Shown: positions 1-6,875 of the stretch, one piece after another
Layout: each line of letters begins with the position of its first letter
Numbering within the stretch: position 1 is the first letter of the stretch
Assembly: GCA_035550375.1 (NCBI GenBank)
Contig: DASZPH010000085.1
Coordinates: forward strand, 310,001 to 374,000
DNA length: 64,000 bases
Direction: 5' to 3'
Source: DASSFG01 sp035550375
Lineage (GTDB): Bacteria > Planctomycetota > Planctomycetia > Pirellulales > JAICIG01
Made by a program: the position numbers and the translations under genes
Notes under the pieces: generated by a model
The model's database searches: none
What the model was told of the DNA's origin: nothing
The model's input: the letters and a program-made list of their open reading frames with translations, nothing else

Positions 1-549
1 GCTGTGGGCCGCCGAGAGCGTTTCTTGTACGGCCAGTTCGAGATCCTTCTTGATGTCGAGACGTTTGCGCGCCTGGCGGTGCGAGTAGATCGTCCATGTC
101 GAGAAGGTCAAGAGTTCGCGTTCCCGGTCCTTGGTCGCCGTGCGGTTGGCCTTTTCAAACCAGCTCTTGATGGACGGGTCTTTGCTGTGCACGATCCGGC
201 GTTCGGCGAAGAAGTTGCAGGAGAATGCGGTACGTGATGCTCCTTCGACCATCTGCTTGAAGCGAGCACGCGGGATCAGTTCGGCGTGAAGGTTGATGCC
301 GTTTTCGACGAGGATGCGAAAGATCCGTTCGTCATTGCCGTCGCTGAGCACGCGCCGGGTGACGCCATCGGCCTCGATGATCCACAACCCCAGCGATTCG
401 CGCCGCCAGATCGTTTCCTCCTTCAGGCTCCCCACCAACACGACGGCGAGCACGTAACGATCCTCCGCGATCCGCTCGATGAATTGGTTGAGCGCGGTTT
501 CGAACTGGGCGAGTTTTTCAGCGTCACTAGCCGGGGGCATGGCCGTCAT
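1..549 (-). CDS. Nucleotidyltransferase-like protein, 3' end outside the window
   Basis: The frame is open for 183 codons from an ATG at 549 down to the window edge without a stop, so the C-terminus is missing. After a helical N-terminus comes a strand and turn, LAVVLVGSLKEE, around residues 34-45, which resembles the G-S turn of Pol-beta-superfamily nucleotidyltransferases. The acidic pair expected shortly after it is not clear; the sequence there is ESLGLWIIEADG. Inference: a degenerate or diverged nucleotidyltransferase fold, as in small planctomycete proteins of this kind. Substrate unknown. The coding frame is convincing (no stop, steady codon bias); the function is not. Confidence 0.55.
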   Translation of the reverse strand, partial: MTAMPPASDAEKLAQFETALNQFIERIAEDRYVLAVVLVGSLKEETIWRRESLGLWIIEADGVTRRVLSDGNDERIFRILVENGINLHAELIPRARFKQMVEGASRTAFSCNFFAERRIVHSKDPSIKSWFEKANRTATKDRERELLTFSTWTIYSHRQARKRLDIKKDLELAVQETLSAAHS

Positions 550-684
550 CTCGTGGTTGTGCCCGACAAATCAAAGCCGTATTTTAGTTGGAGCCAGTCC
601 GCTGGCGAGAAGGAATTCGGATTCATTCTCGTAGGACTGGCAATGCCGCTGCATCGTTCGGTTCGACAATTCGCATCCGCGTTT

Positions 685-715
685 GCCACCGGCGTTAGCT
701 GCTAAAGCTGGTGGC
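685..715. repeat. Imperfect palindrome in the gap between two divergent genes
   Basis: GCCACCGGCGTTAGC at 685-699 is followed after one base by GCTAAAGCTGGTGGC at 701-715. The arms match at 13 of 15 positions and can form a hairpin. The gap 550-883 holds no convincing gene. Similar GCCACC...GGTGGC palindromes recur between genes in planctomycete genomes (recollection, not checked). Confidence 0.4.
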
Positions 716-883
716 AGACAGACCTGCATATTCGTCTTGATGCGAGGGCCAAGGTATCGCTGCGACAGGCCCGGCTTGCCCCAGATTCCGGAGGACTTCA
801 AAATGACGCTCCGGTTTGAACAACTGCAATGGCGCGGGCTGCATCGTGCGATCACGTCTGATTGTGGATCTGAGGCCATCGTG

Positions 884-1360
884 ATGAAATACCACATCCG
901 GCTCGAACAGGCCAGCAGTCGTCCCCTTGCGGTTGTTCGCCGTCGCGCGCAGCCGCACGAACTGTCGAAGGTCGTCCCTGAGGCCTGTGGCACGGTATGG
1001 AACGTCGTCCGGGCTGGGCCGATTCCAGGGGCGGGTCGTCATGTCGCGGTTTACCTGGACTGCCAGATCAACCTCGAAGTGGGCGTGGAATTGGAGGCAC
1101 CGTTCGGCGGCGACGGCGAAGTTATCGGCTCGGCCACTCCGGCCGGCACCGTCGCCACGACGACCCATTTCGGGCCTTACGGTCTACTCCACGAGGCGCA
1201 TGACGCGATTCGCCTGTGGTGCCAGAACAACGGGCATGCGTTGACGGGCCCCAATTGGGAGATCTACGGCCACTGGAAAGACGAGTGGAACTGCGATCCG
1301 GCCAAGATCACCACAGACGTTTTCTACCTGCTCGAGGCGGACGCGCATCCGCGCATTTGA
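884..1360 (+). CDS. GyrI-like / AraC effector-binding-domain protein
   Basis: Stand-alone ligand-binding domain of about 158 residues. The start at 884 is chosen because GAGG lies about 8 bases upstream and the family similarity begins there (MKYHIRLEQ). Upstream in-frame sequence is unlike the family. Features of the GyrI-like fold are visible: the N-terminal strand ending in RPLAVVRRRA, the central PAGTVATTTHFGPYGLL segment typical of effector-binding domains, and the C-terminal WEIYGHW...TDVFYLL strands. The family binds small hydrophobic or cationic molecules, either fused to AraC/MerR regulators or alone as here. No DNA-binding domain is present. Ligand unknown. Confidence 0.75.
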   Translation: MKYHIRLEQASSRPLAVVRRRAQPHELSKVVPEACGTVWNVVRAGPIPGAGRHVAVYLDCQINLEVGVELEAPFGGDGEVIGSATPAGTVATTTHFGPYGLLHEAHDAIRLWCQNNGHALTGPNWEIYGHWKDEWNCDPAKITTDVFYLLEADAHPRI

Positions 1361-1378
1361 GCCACGGTTGGCCACGGG

Positions 1379-3454
1379 CTATGGTCGTGGGCCCGAGCCG
1401 CGTCCCTTTCCCTTGCGTGCTTTGTCCTGACGACTCGCAGTCTTTCGCCCTGGCCGGTAACCCGCCTTAGGCAAACCACGCTCGCCGGCTGGCTCACCCT
1501 TCGCCGGGTTGGCGACAGAATGGTAATGGTCCGAATCATTGGCCCGACGCCTGCGCGCCTCGATCGCTTCCTTCGGCGGCCGGTCCGGAATAAGGCAATC
1601 GCAACCGCTGCCGATCAGATCCTGCCGCCCCGCTTGCTCCAGCGCCCGCCGCACCTCGAAATAATTCTCCGGCTTGAAGAACTGCAAGAGGGCACGTTGC
1701 AGCTTGCGGTCGCGAAGGTGCCTGGCGATGTAGACCGGTTTGCCGGTGAACGGATCGAGCCCCGTGTGATACATGCAGGCCGCGATGTCGAACGGGCTGG
1801 GAATGAAATCCTGCACCTGGTCGGGCCGGTAGCCGTTGCGCTTGAGGAAAACCGCCAGCTCGATCATCGAGTCGAGGTCGCTCCCCGGATGGCTGGCGAT
1901 GAAGTAGGGGACGAGGTACTGCTTCTTGCCGGCCGCCCGTGAGGCCTTCTTGAATTCGCGGTCGAACTCGACGAAATCCTCCCGGCCGGGCTTTTTCATC
2001 AGGTCGAGCACTTTGCTGTCGATGTGCTCCGGGGCGACCTTCATGTGGCCGCCCACGTGGTGGGTCGCCAGCTCGCGCATGTACACGGGGCTGCGGCGGG
2101 CCAGGTCCATGCGGATACCGGAGGCCACGAAGACCTTCTTGATTCCCGGTTCTTCGCGGGCCTGTTTCATCAACTCGATGAGCGGGCCGTGATCCGTGCC
2201 CAGCAGCTTGCAGATCGTCGGGTGGACGCAGCTCAAGCGGCGGCAACGGGCCTCGACCTCCGGCCGCTGGCAGCGCATCTGGTACATGTTGGCGGTGGGG
2301 CCGCCGATGTCGCTCACGACGCCGGCGAACTTCGGGTCCTCCTTCATCTGGCGGATTTCCGCCAGCACCGACTCCTGGCTGCGGCTCTGGATGATCCGCC
2401 CCTCGTGGGCCGTGATCGAACAGAACGTGCAGCCGCCGAAGCAGCCCCGCATTATCTGGACCGAGTCTTTCACCACCTCGTGGGCCGGAATCGGCTGGTC
2501 GCCGTAGCTCGGGTGGGGCTGGCGCGTGTAGGGGAGGCCGTAGACGCGGTCCATCTCGGCCTGGCTTAGCGGCAAGGCCGGAGGGTTGACGACCACCGCC
2601 TCGCGATCGTGGGTCTGCACCAGCCGCCGCGCGTTGTGGGGGTTCGTCTCGTTGTGGGCGATCTTGGTGAGCTGCGCGAACGCCCGTTTGTCGGCCACCA
2701 CCTCTTCGTAGCTCGGCAGGCGGATGGTGTTTTCGGTCGGCGGCGGTTCGCTGGCTCCCAACCGGTAGACGACGCCCCGCAGATCGCGCAGGTCACGCAC
2801 CGTTTCGCCGCGGGCCAGGCGGTGGGCGATCTCGACGATCGGCCGCTCGCCCATGCCGAACACCACCAGGTCGGCCTTGCAGTCGAGGATGATCGAGCGG
2901 CGGACCTTGTCGCTCCAATAGTCGTAATGGGCCAGCCGCCGCAGACTCGCCTCGACTCCTCCGGCGATGACCGGTACGCCCTTATACGCCTCGCGGGCGC
3001 GCTGGCAATAGGCGAGCGTGGCGCGATCGGGCCGCCGCCCGATGGCGCCACCCGGGCTGTAGGCGTCGTCGTTGCGCACCTTGCGATTTGCCGTGTAGTG
3101 GTTGATCATCGAGTCCATGTTGCCGGCGCTGACCGCGAAGAACAGCCGTGGCCTGCCGAATGTCCGCCAGGCGTCGCAGGACCGCCAGTCTGGCTGGCTC
3201 AGAATGGCCACTCTGAAACCTTCGGATTCCAGCAGCCGGCCGAGCAGCGCCATGGCGAAGCTGGGGTGGTCGACGTAGGCATCCCCCGTGACGAACACGA
3301 CGTCGACTTCGGTCCATCCCCGCGCCTGCATCTCCTCCCTCGACATCGGAAGGGGCTGTGTCAGCCGGCGCGCAGCGGGGGCCTGACCGACGATCGGCAG
3401 GGAGAGGGAGTCGGGCTGGCGGGCGGTGACGGACATTCGCGAGGGCAGACGCAA
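1379..3454 (-). CDS. ygiQ: YgiQ family radical SAM protein
   Basis: A 691-residue protein with near full-length resemblance to E. coli YgiQ. The N-terminal PMSREEM and TGDAYVDHPSF stretch is characteristic of the family. The radical SAM cluster motif CxxxCxxC is at C338, C342 and C345 (RGCFGGCTFCS). The C-terminal half carries the DUF3362 region. The reaction of YgiQ is not established. A start at the second methionine, 3436, gives an N-terminus closer to the E. coli protein than 3454. The gene converges on the GyrI-like gene with only 18 bases between them. The family assignment is secure. Confidence 0.93.
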   Translation of the reverse strand: MRLPSRMSVTARQPDSLSLPIVGQAPAARRLTQPLPMSREEMQARGWTEVDVVFVTGDAYVDHPSFAMALLGRLLESEGFRVAILSQPDWRSCDAWRTFGRPRLFFAVSAGNMDSMINHYTANRKVRNDDAYSPGGAIGRRPDRATLAYCQRAREAYKGVPVIAGGVEASLRRLAHYDYWSDKVRRSIILDCKADLVVFGMGERPIVEIAHRLARGETVRDLRDLRGVVYRLGASEPPPTENTIRLPSYEEVVADKRAFAQLTKIAHNETNPHNARRLVQTHDREAVVVNPPALPLSQAEMDRVYGLPYTRQPHPSYGDQPIPAHEVVKDSVQIMRGCFGGCTFCSITAHEGRIIQSRSQESVLAEIRQMKEDPKFAGVVSDIGGPTANMYQMRCQRPEVEARCRRLSCVHPTICKLLGTDHGPLIELMKQAREEPGIKKVFVASGIRMDLARRSPVYMRELATHHVGGHMKVAPEHIDSKVLDLMKKPGREDFVEFDREFKKASRAAGKKQYLVPYFIASHPGSDLDSMIELAVFLKRNGYRPDQVQDFIPSPFDIAACMYHTGLDPFTGKPVYIARHLRDRKLQRALLQFFKPENYFEVRRALEQAGRQDLIGSGCDCLIPDRPPKEAIEARRRRANDSDHYHSVANPAKGEPAGERGLPKAGYRPGRKTASRQDKARKGKGRGSGPRP

Positions 3455-4025
3455 AACGCGTGCGAAGGAGGATCGGGCAACCTGTTATTCTAGCGTTGCG
3501 GTCCAGCCGATCGCTATGGAATGAAGCTGCTGGTAGTGGGACATCAGCGTGGTGCTGGGCTGGGCTCGTGCCCAGCGATCACGAGACACCCTCTCCCTCC
3601 AGCGTGTCGGCCACTTCGCGGATGACGGCGATCGCCTCCACGCGGGACCGCTCCCATTCCCTTTCCCCAAGGCCACCACCAGAGGCAAGGTTGTGTTCGA
3701 GCGTAAACCCGCGCAGTACGAGAAGCTCCCGGCGCGTTTATTCGTCTTTGGTCTCGTCAAGTATCCTGGCGGCTAGCCGTAGAAAATGGACCCGCGATGG
3801 CCATGCGATTCACCTATTCTCGATACGGGTTCTCGTCCATGGCGCCTATTCTACCGCGCTGGATCTGGCCTGCGCGACTGCCCTTGTTTGGGCAAGGGAG
3901 AACCTGTACTTTCCTCCCACGGTCCAGCCACTCCCTGGATCCAGCCGCTTAGGCTGGATCGGCACTCCTGGTTGGGTTAGCATTGCGGGTGGTTAACACG
4001 CCCCCGCAAAGAGCCATGCACCAGG
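3455..4025. other. 570-base gap with two hairpins and short relic-like reading frames
   Basis: No intact gene is visible. Two hairpins are clear: GCTGGGC-TCGT-GCCCAGC at 3559-3576 and ATCCAGCC-GCTTA-GGCTGGAT at 3939-3959. On the minus strand, 3780 to 3580 reads as protein-like fragments (VHFLRLAARILDETKDE then stop; REWERSRVEAIAVIREV then stop) without start codons. On the plus strand a 50-codon frame starts at 3803 (MRFTYSRYGFSSMAPILP). These look like decayed small genes. They are not annotated as CDS because none has a start, a ribosome site and a sensible length together. Confidence 0.45.
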
Positions 4026-4403
4026 ATGGCAGACGCTGACTGGCAGAAGGTCTGGGTTCGCTATGCCAAGCATCGCAAGGCCACGGTCCGGGACGTAAAA
4101 AACGGCGTGGCCAAACAGTGGTCGCAATCGGAAAACTCCCAAGCCCAATACCATCCAGAGAATTATGGCGGCGACGAGCAAGTCAAGGCCCTCGACATGC
4201 TCTGCCTTGAAAACGGCGTTTTAATTCGTGCAACGGCCGTAAAGAGGACCTATTATTACGATTGCGGAGCCGGAAACTACGTCGGCTATTGCTGTGGCAC
4301 CTTGACGACGTTCGTCCACACCGAATGGCACAGGGCTGGCGAGATTCACGGCAGGCCGATCTGCAAGAAGTGTCTAAACCAAAAGCCGGGCGTCGACCTA
4401 TGA
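4026..4403 (+). CDS. Hypothetical protein, Cys-containing, first gene of a small accessory operon
   Basis: A 125-residue protein of unknown function. The sequence is basic at the N-terminus (WVRYAKHRKATVRDVKNGVA). The C-terminal half has scattered cysteines (DCGAGNYVGYCCG, then PICKKCLNQ) that could bind a metal, though no known zinc-finger spacing is evident. Its stop overlaps the ATG of the next gene (ATGA at 4400-4403), which implies translational coupling. Base composition is clearly more A+T-rich than the flanking housekeeping genes, consistent with acquisition. No family is recognised. Confidence 0.6.
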   Translation: MADADWQKVWVRYAKHRKATVRDVKNGVAKQWSQSENSQAQYHPENYGGDEQVKALDMLCLENGVLIRATAVKRTYYYDCGAGNYVGYCCGTLTTFVHTEWHRAGEIHGRPICKKCLNQKPGVDL

Positions 4404-4798
4404 TCCTCTATCCGCAAATCCCCTCAGACTTTGGGTGCGAAGTAGTTGGGTATCTCTACGATTCCGACGATCCGGCCGACCTTGGCCAGACAATGATGGA
4501 AATCGTGACCCCGAAGGGCGTGTGCGTTAATTGCGGGTGGCTCCCTGAAGGCGACCCCAACGGAGCCTATCGAATCGTTGTGACTCAAGGATTCCGACGC
4601 GTGATGCGCGACTACGAAACCAGAAGCATTGAGGAGGCGGCCCGAAGACTAGAAGCCATCACCAAGTCACTTTGCGTGGGCGTGCCTTTCTTGAGTTCAA
4701 TCTCTGGCGCCGTCCGGCAGACTGTAAACTTTGCATTGCCAGCGGCGAAAAACAGCGTTGAGGTGTCGGCTGGTCGTCCCGAATTGGCCATTAGCTGA
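4400..4798 (+). CDS. Hypothetical protein coupled to the preceding gene
   Basis: A 132-residue protein. The ATG at 4400 overlaps the upstream TGA by four bases; this start is preferred over more upstream in-frame codons, which lie inside the previous gene. Sequence begins MILYPQIPSDFGCEVVGYLY and contains the pair VCVNCGW near residues 42-48. No membrane segment or signal peptide is seen. Unknown function; the overlap suggests it works with the 4026 product. Confidence 0.55.
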   Translation: MILYPQIPSDFGCEVVGYLYDSDDPADLGQTMMEIVTPKGVCVNCGWLPEGDPNGAYRIVVTQGFRRVMRDYETRSIEEAARRLEAITKSLCVGVPFLSSISGAVRQTVNFALPAAKNSVEVSAGRPELAIS

Positions 4799-4809
4799 AG
4801 CCGCGAAAG

Positions 4810-5274
4810 ATGCCGAAGCCCATCTTTATCGTCTGTGCCCAAAGCGTTATCGAGGACAAGACGACTAATAATGTAAGCATTCTTAATGTTTTAGAGAAGA
4901 TTAGTTATATCAAAAGAAAACCCAGCGACGACCAGCCAGTCACGCAGTTCAATTGCAATGTTCTCGCAGTATGGCGCCGTGAAACGAGCGACATAAACGT
5001 CGAGTTCGAGACGGAGTTTTCTTTGATTCTTCCGAGCAGCGGTGACATCCATTCTCTCGCCAGTTCCCCCTTTACATTTCCCGAAGACAAGGAGCTTTGG
5101 CGATTTAATCTGATGTTTTCGGGGATGCCCCCGATAGATGGCGATGGGACATTGATTTTCCGTCACGGGCTAAGGAAGAAGGCGGCATCCGAATGGCTTT
5201 ATCAGAGCTATCCCGTGTCGGTCGAGGCACTCAAAACAGAGAACGAATCGGCACAGAAGGCCACCAGGAAATAG
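4810..5274 (+). CDS. Hypothetical protein, possible DUF6941 relative
   Basis: A 154-residue protein that starts MPKPIFIVCAQSVIEDKTTN and continues NVSILNVLEKI. This opening (xxxIFxxCxxxxxDxxTNxxSxxNVxE) resembles the short bacterial proteins grouped as DUF6941; that is recollection and needs a profile search. Codons are strikingly A+T-rich at the 5' end (runs such as aataatgtaagcattcttaatg), unlike the rest of the window. It lies 11 bases after the previous gene in the same direction and converges with the transposase at 5282. Likely third member of a mobile or accessory operon. Function unknown. Confidence 0.6.
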   Translation: MPKPIFIVCAQSVIEDKTTNNVSILNVLEKISYIKRKPSDDQPVTQFNCNVLAVWRRETSDINVEFETEFSLILPSSGDIHSLASSPFTFPEDKELWRFNLMFSGMPPIDGDGTLIFRHGLRKKAASEWLYQSYPVSVEALKTENESAQKATRK

Positions 5275-5281
5275 CTCGCGT

Positions 5282-6304
5282 TTAGGAAAGAACCGCCGCG
5301 AACAGTTCATCGAACGTCCAAGGGTGATCGGTCAGACCGGCCATCATGCAAGCCGTCGACCGAAGCTTGCCGGACTTGCCCGGCTTGCGGGTCCGCCAGC
5401 AGTAGTTGTAGTGGGCGGCGAAGATAGCGAATGCCGCTTCAAGATTTCTTAGTTTTTTGCTAAATGCGTAGGTCAGCCGGTTGAGCCGCTTCAAGAACAG
5501 CCGTTGGGTGCCGTTTAACCGCTCGACGTGGCTCGTGCATATCGTCCACCGCTCGCCTTCGCTCATGCCGCGCCGTGCCCGACGGCGCGTGCCTATCATT
5601 TCACTGGGCGTGTAGATGATCTTGGCATTTCGATATTCTTTAATTATTGTTCCATATTTCACGTAAGGCCCGAAAGCCAAATCGACCGCTTCCGGATAAG
5701 CCGCGAAGGCGTCGGTCGAGACCTGGACCAGCCTCTTGAACGCGCCCTGTTGATAGGCGTGATCGTCTGAGGCGTGCGCCGTCGGCCAGACGAGTCGACT
5801 GGCCACGTCACGCATGAACCGCCGTGCATTGTCGCCCGAGCGCTTGCCGATCAAAAACGACGGCAGCAGCTTAGTATCGGTGTCGAGGCACGTCCAGATG
5901 TAGACCTCGCCAATGTCGTGGCGCTTCTCGCGCTCTTCCAGTGTGAGCCGATGCTGCTTCTTCAGCACCGTCGTATGCTGCTCGTCAAACTGGAGATGCC
6001 CCAACGTCAGGCCCCGCATCCGCTGGTCAAGAAAACGTCGGCACGCTTCCCCGAAGTGGACAAGCAGCTTGAGAATCGTTTTCTTGTGGATGCCGGTCAG
6101 CCGAACCGCACTACGGATTGACGAGCCTTCGGCCAACAGATGAAGCACTCGCTTGGCATCTTCGACCGGCACGCGCATCACGCCAAGCGGCTTTGCCTTG
6201 GGTGCCCCAAACCGCTTACCGCACAAGAGGCACTTGTAGCGTTGATTCCCGTCTCGATCCTTGCCGTCTTTCTTCAACGACGTGTGGGCACACGCGACCA
6301 TCAT
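5282..6304 (-). CDS. IS1-like single-ORF transposase
   Basis: A 340-residue DDE transposase. The N-terminus carries a zinc-ribbon-like pattern (C5, H7, then YKCLLCGKRF with C25 and C28), then a helix-turn-helix region (SIRSAVRLTGIHKKTILKLL, residues 62-81). Putative catalytic residues are D107 in LQFDEQH, D198 in STDAFAAY and E261 in SHVERLNG. This order and the ribbon are typical of the IS1 group; the length fits the members that use one long frame instead of the frameshifted InsA/InsB pair. ATG codons at 6304 and 6301 are both possible. No matching terminal inverted repeats or target duplications could be found by eye, so the element may have lost its ends or be immobile. No internal stop or frameshift is seen. 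Confidence 0.82.
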   Translation of the reverse strand: MMVACAHTSLKKDGKDRDGNQRYKCLLCGKRFGAPKAKPLGVMRVPVEDAKRVLHLLAEGSSIRSAVRLTGIHKKTILKLLVHFGEACRRFLDQRMRGLTLGHLQFDEQHTTVLKKQHRLTLEEREKRHDIGEVYIWTCLDTDTKLLPSFLIGKRSGDNARRFMRDVASRLVWPTAHASDDHAYQQGAFKRLVQVSTDAFAAYPEAVDLAFGPYVKYGTIIKEYRNAKIIYTPSEMIGTRRRARRGMSEGERWTICTSHVERLNGTQRLFLKRLNRLTYAFSKKLRNLEAAFAIFAAHYNYCWRTRKPGKSGKLRSTACMMAGLTDHPWTFDELFAAVLS

Positions 6305-6429
6305 TTGCCGTTTCCCTTGCTGGGCTACGGCCGGTCGCTAGAATTCGCTTACCACAGACGGTTCAGGCGACCAGCCTGGATTGTTTGCCCGTGGTTGCCC
6401 GCCAAGGCTTCCACGGGTTTCTTTGTCTG

Positions 6430-6503
6430 CCGTTATTGTAACGATAAAAACATAACGGTCAAGTGGCAGTAGACTTGACCACCGATGTTTTTATCCTTAC
6501 ACT
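6430..6503 (+). promoter_or_regulatory. Nested palindromes overlapping a sigma70-type promoter
   Basis: ATAAAAACAT (6444-6453) and GGTCAAGT (6457-6464) are mirrored exactly by ACTTGACC (6473-6480) and ATGTTTTTAT (6485-6494), giving a 51-base interrupted palindrome. A second pair, CCGTTAT (6430-6436) and ATAACGG (6452-6458), overlaps its left arm. The right arm supplies a -35 box TTGACC (6475-6480); 17 bases later is a -10 box TACACT (6498-6503). The ATG of the RHH gene at 6510 falls about where transcription should begin, so the mRNA may be leaderless. Inference: an operator for the adjacent RHH protein. Alternatively an end of the IS1-like element. Confidence 0.55.
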
Positions 6504-6509
6504 TTCGAC

Positions 6510-6689
6510 ATGGCACGACCAAAGAAGGAAGCAGGCATGGCCCGTGACAAACTGATGCAAGTCAGGGTCAAGCCGCAAGAGTACGAATCGTTCAAGGAAG
6601 CCGCCGACATATCGGGGCTAGATCTATCCGCATGGGTTCGCCAGCAGCTCTTGCTGGCCGTTAGGAAGGTCGCTCGAAAGAGCGCCTGA
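6510..6689 (+). CDS. Small ribbon-helix-helix-like protein
   Basis: A 59-residue protein: a basic start (MARPKKEAG), a beta strand (KLMQVRVKPQEYESFKEAAD) and a helix-turn-helix-like end (SGLDLSAWVRQQLLLAV). This is the pattern of CopG/Arc-type RHH DNA-binding proteins and of small mobilisation or antitoxin regulators. The start at 6510 is preferred because homologous proteins commonly begin MARPKK; a second ATG at 6537 has AAGGAAG a few bases upstream and could be used as well. It sits under a promoter embedded in a large palindrome, and its stop lies one base from the end of the convergent tRNA-like gene. Probable autoregulator; no toxin partner is seen. Confidence 0.65.
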   Translation: MARPKKEAGMARDKLMQVRVKPQEYESFKEAADISGLDLSAWVRQQLLLAVRKVARKSA

Positions 6690-6690
6690 G

Positions 6691-6779
6691 CGGAGTGGCG
6701 GGGGAATCGAACCCGGCGAAAAATCGCTCCTGACGCGGTTTATAAAACCGCTGCGCGGCCAACACGCGGGCCGCCCTCC
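6691..6779 (-). tRNA. Class II tRNA-like gene with 9/3 acceptor/T branch, anticodon UAU (allo-tRNA candidate)
   Basis: The minus strand folds as a cloverleaf only with a long acceptor and short T stem. The 5' strand GGAGGGCGG pairs with CCGCC(A)CTCC, nine pairs with one bulged A. The T arm is GGG-TTCGATT-CCC, three pairs with a standard T loop. The D arm is CGCG-TGTTGGC-CGCG with the GG pair. The anticodon arm is GCGGT-TTTATAA-ACCGC, with U33, anticodon UAU and A37. A variable arm GCGA-TTTT-TCGC follows. The last base is G, read as discriminator, and CCA is not encoded. A canonical 7/5 fold leaves several mismatches. This matches the described class of tRNAs with 12-bp 8/4 or 9/3 branches (allo-tRNAs), many of which are serine-like. 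UAU would read the rare isoleucine codon AUA. Expression and charging are unknown. Confidence 0.65.
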
Positions 6780-6875
6780 GAATGGAGAGCGGTCGATTTA
6801 CGGCGCTAGAGAAGATCGCTTCATGTAAGAGAGACACCGGGTAGAAACGGCCAGTTCGCGCAACGAGGGTTACAA

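Noticed and set aside
6691..6779. Ordinary tRNA (Leu, Ser or Ile) with a 7/5 cloverleaf, or selC
   Set aside because: The 7/5 fold leaves several mismatches in acceptor and T stems; the anticodon loop TTTATAA gives UAU, not a Leu, Ser or Sec (UCA) anticodon.
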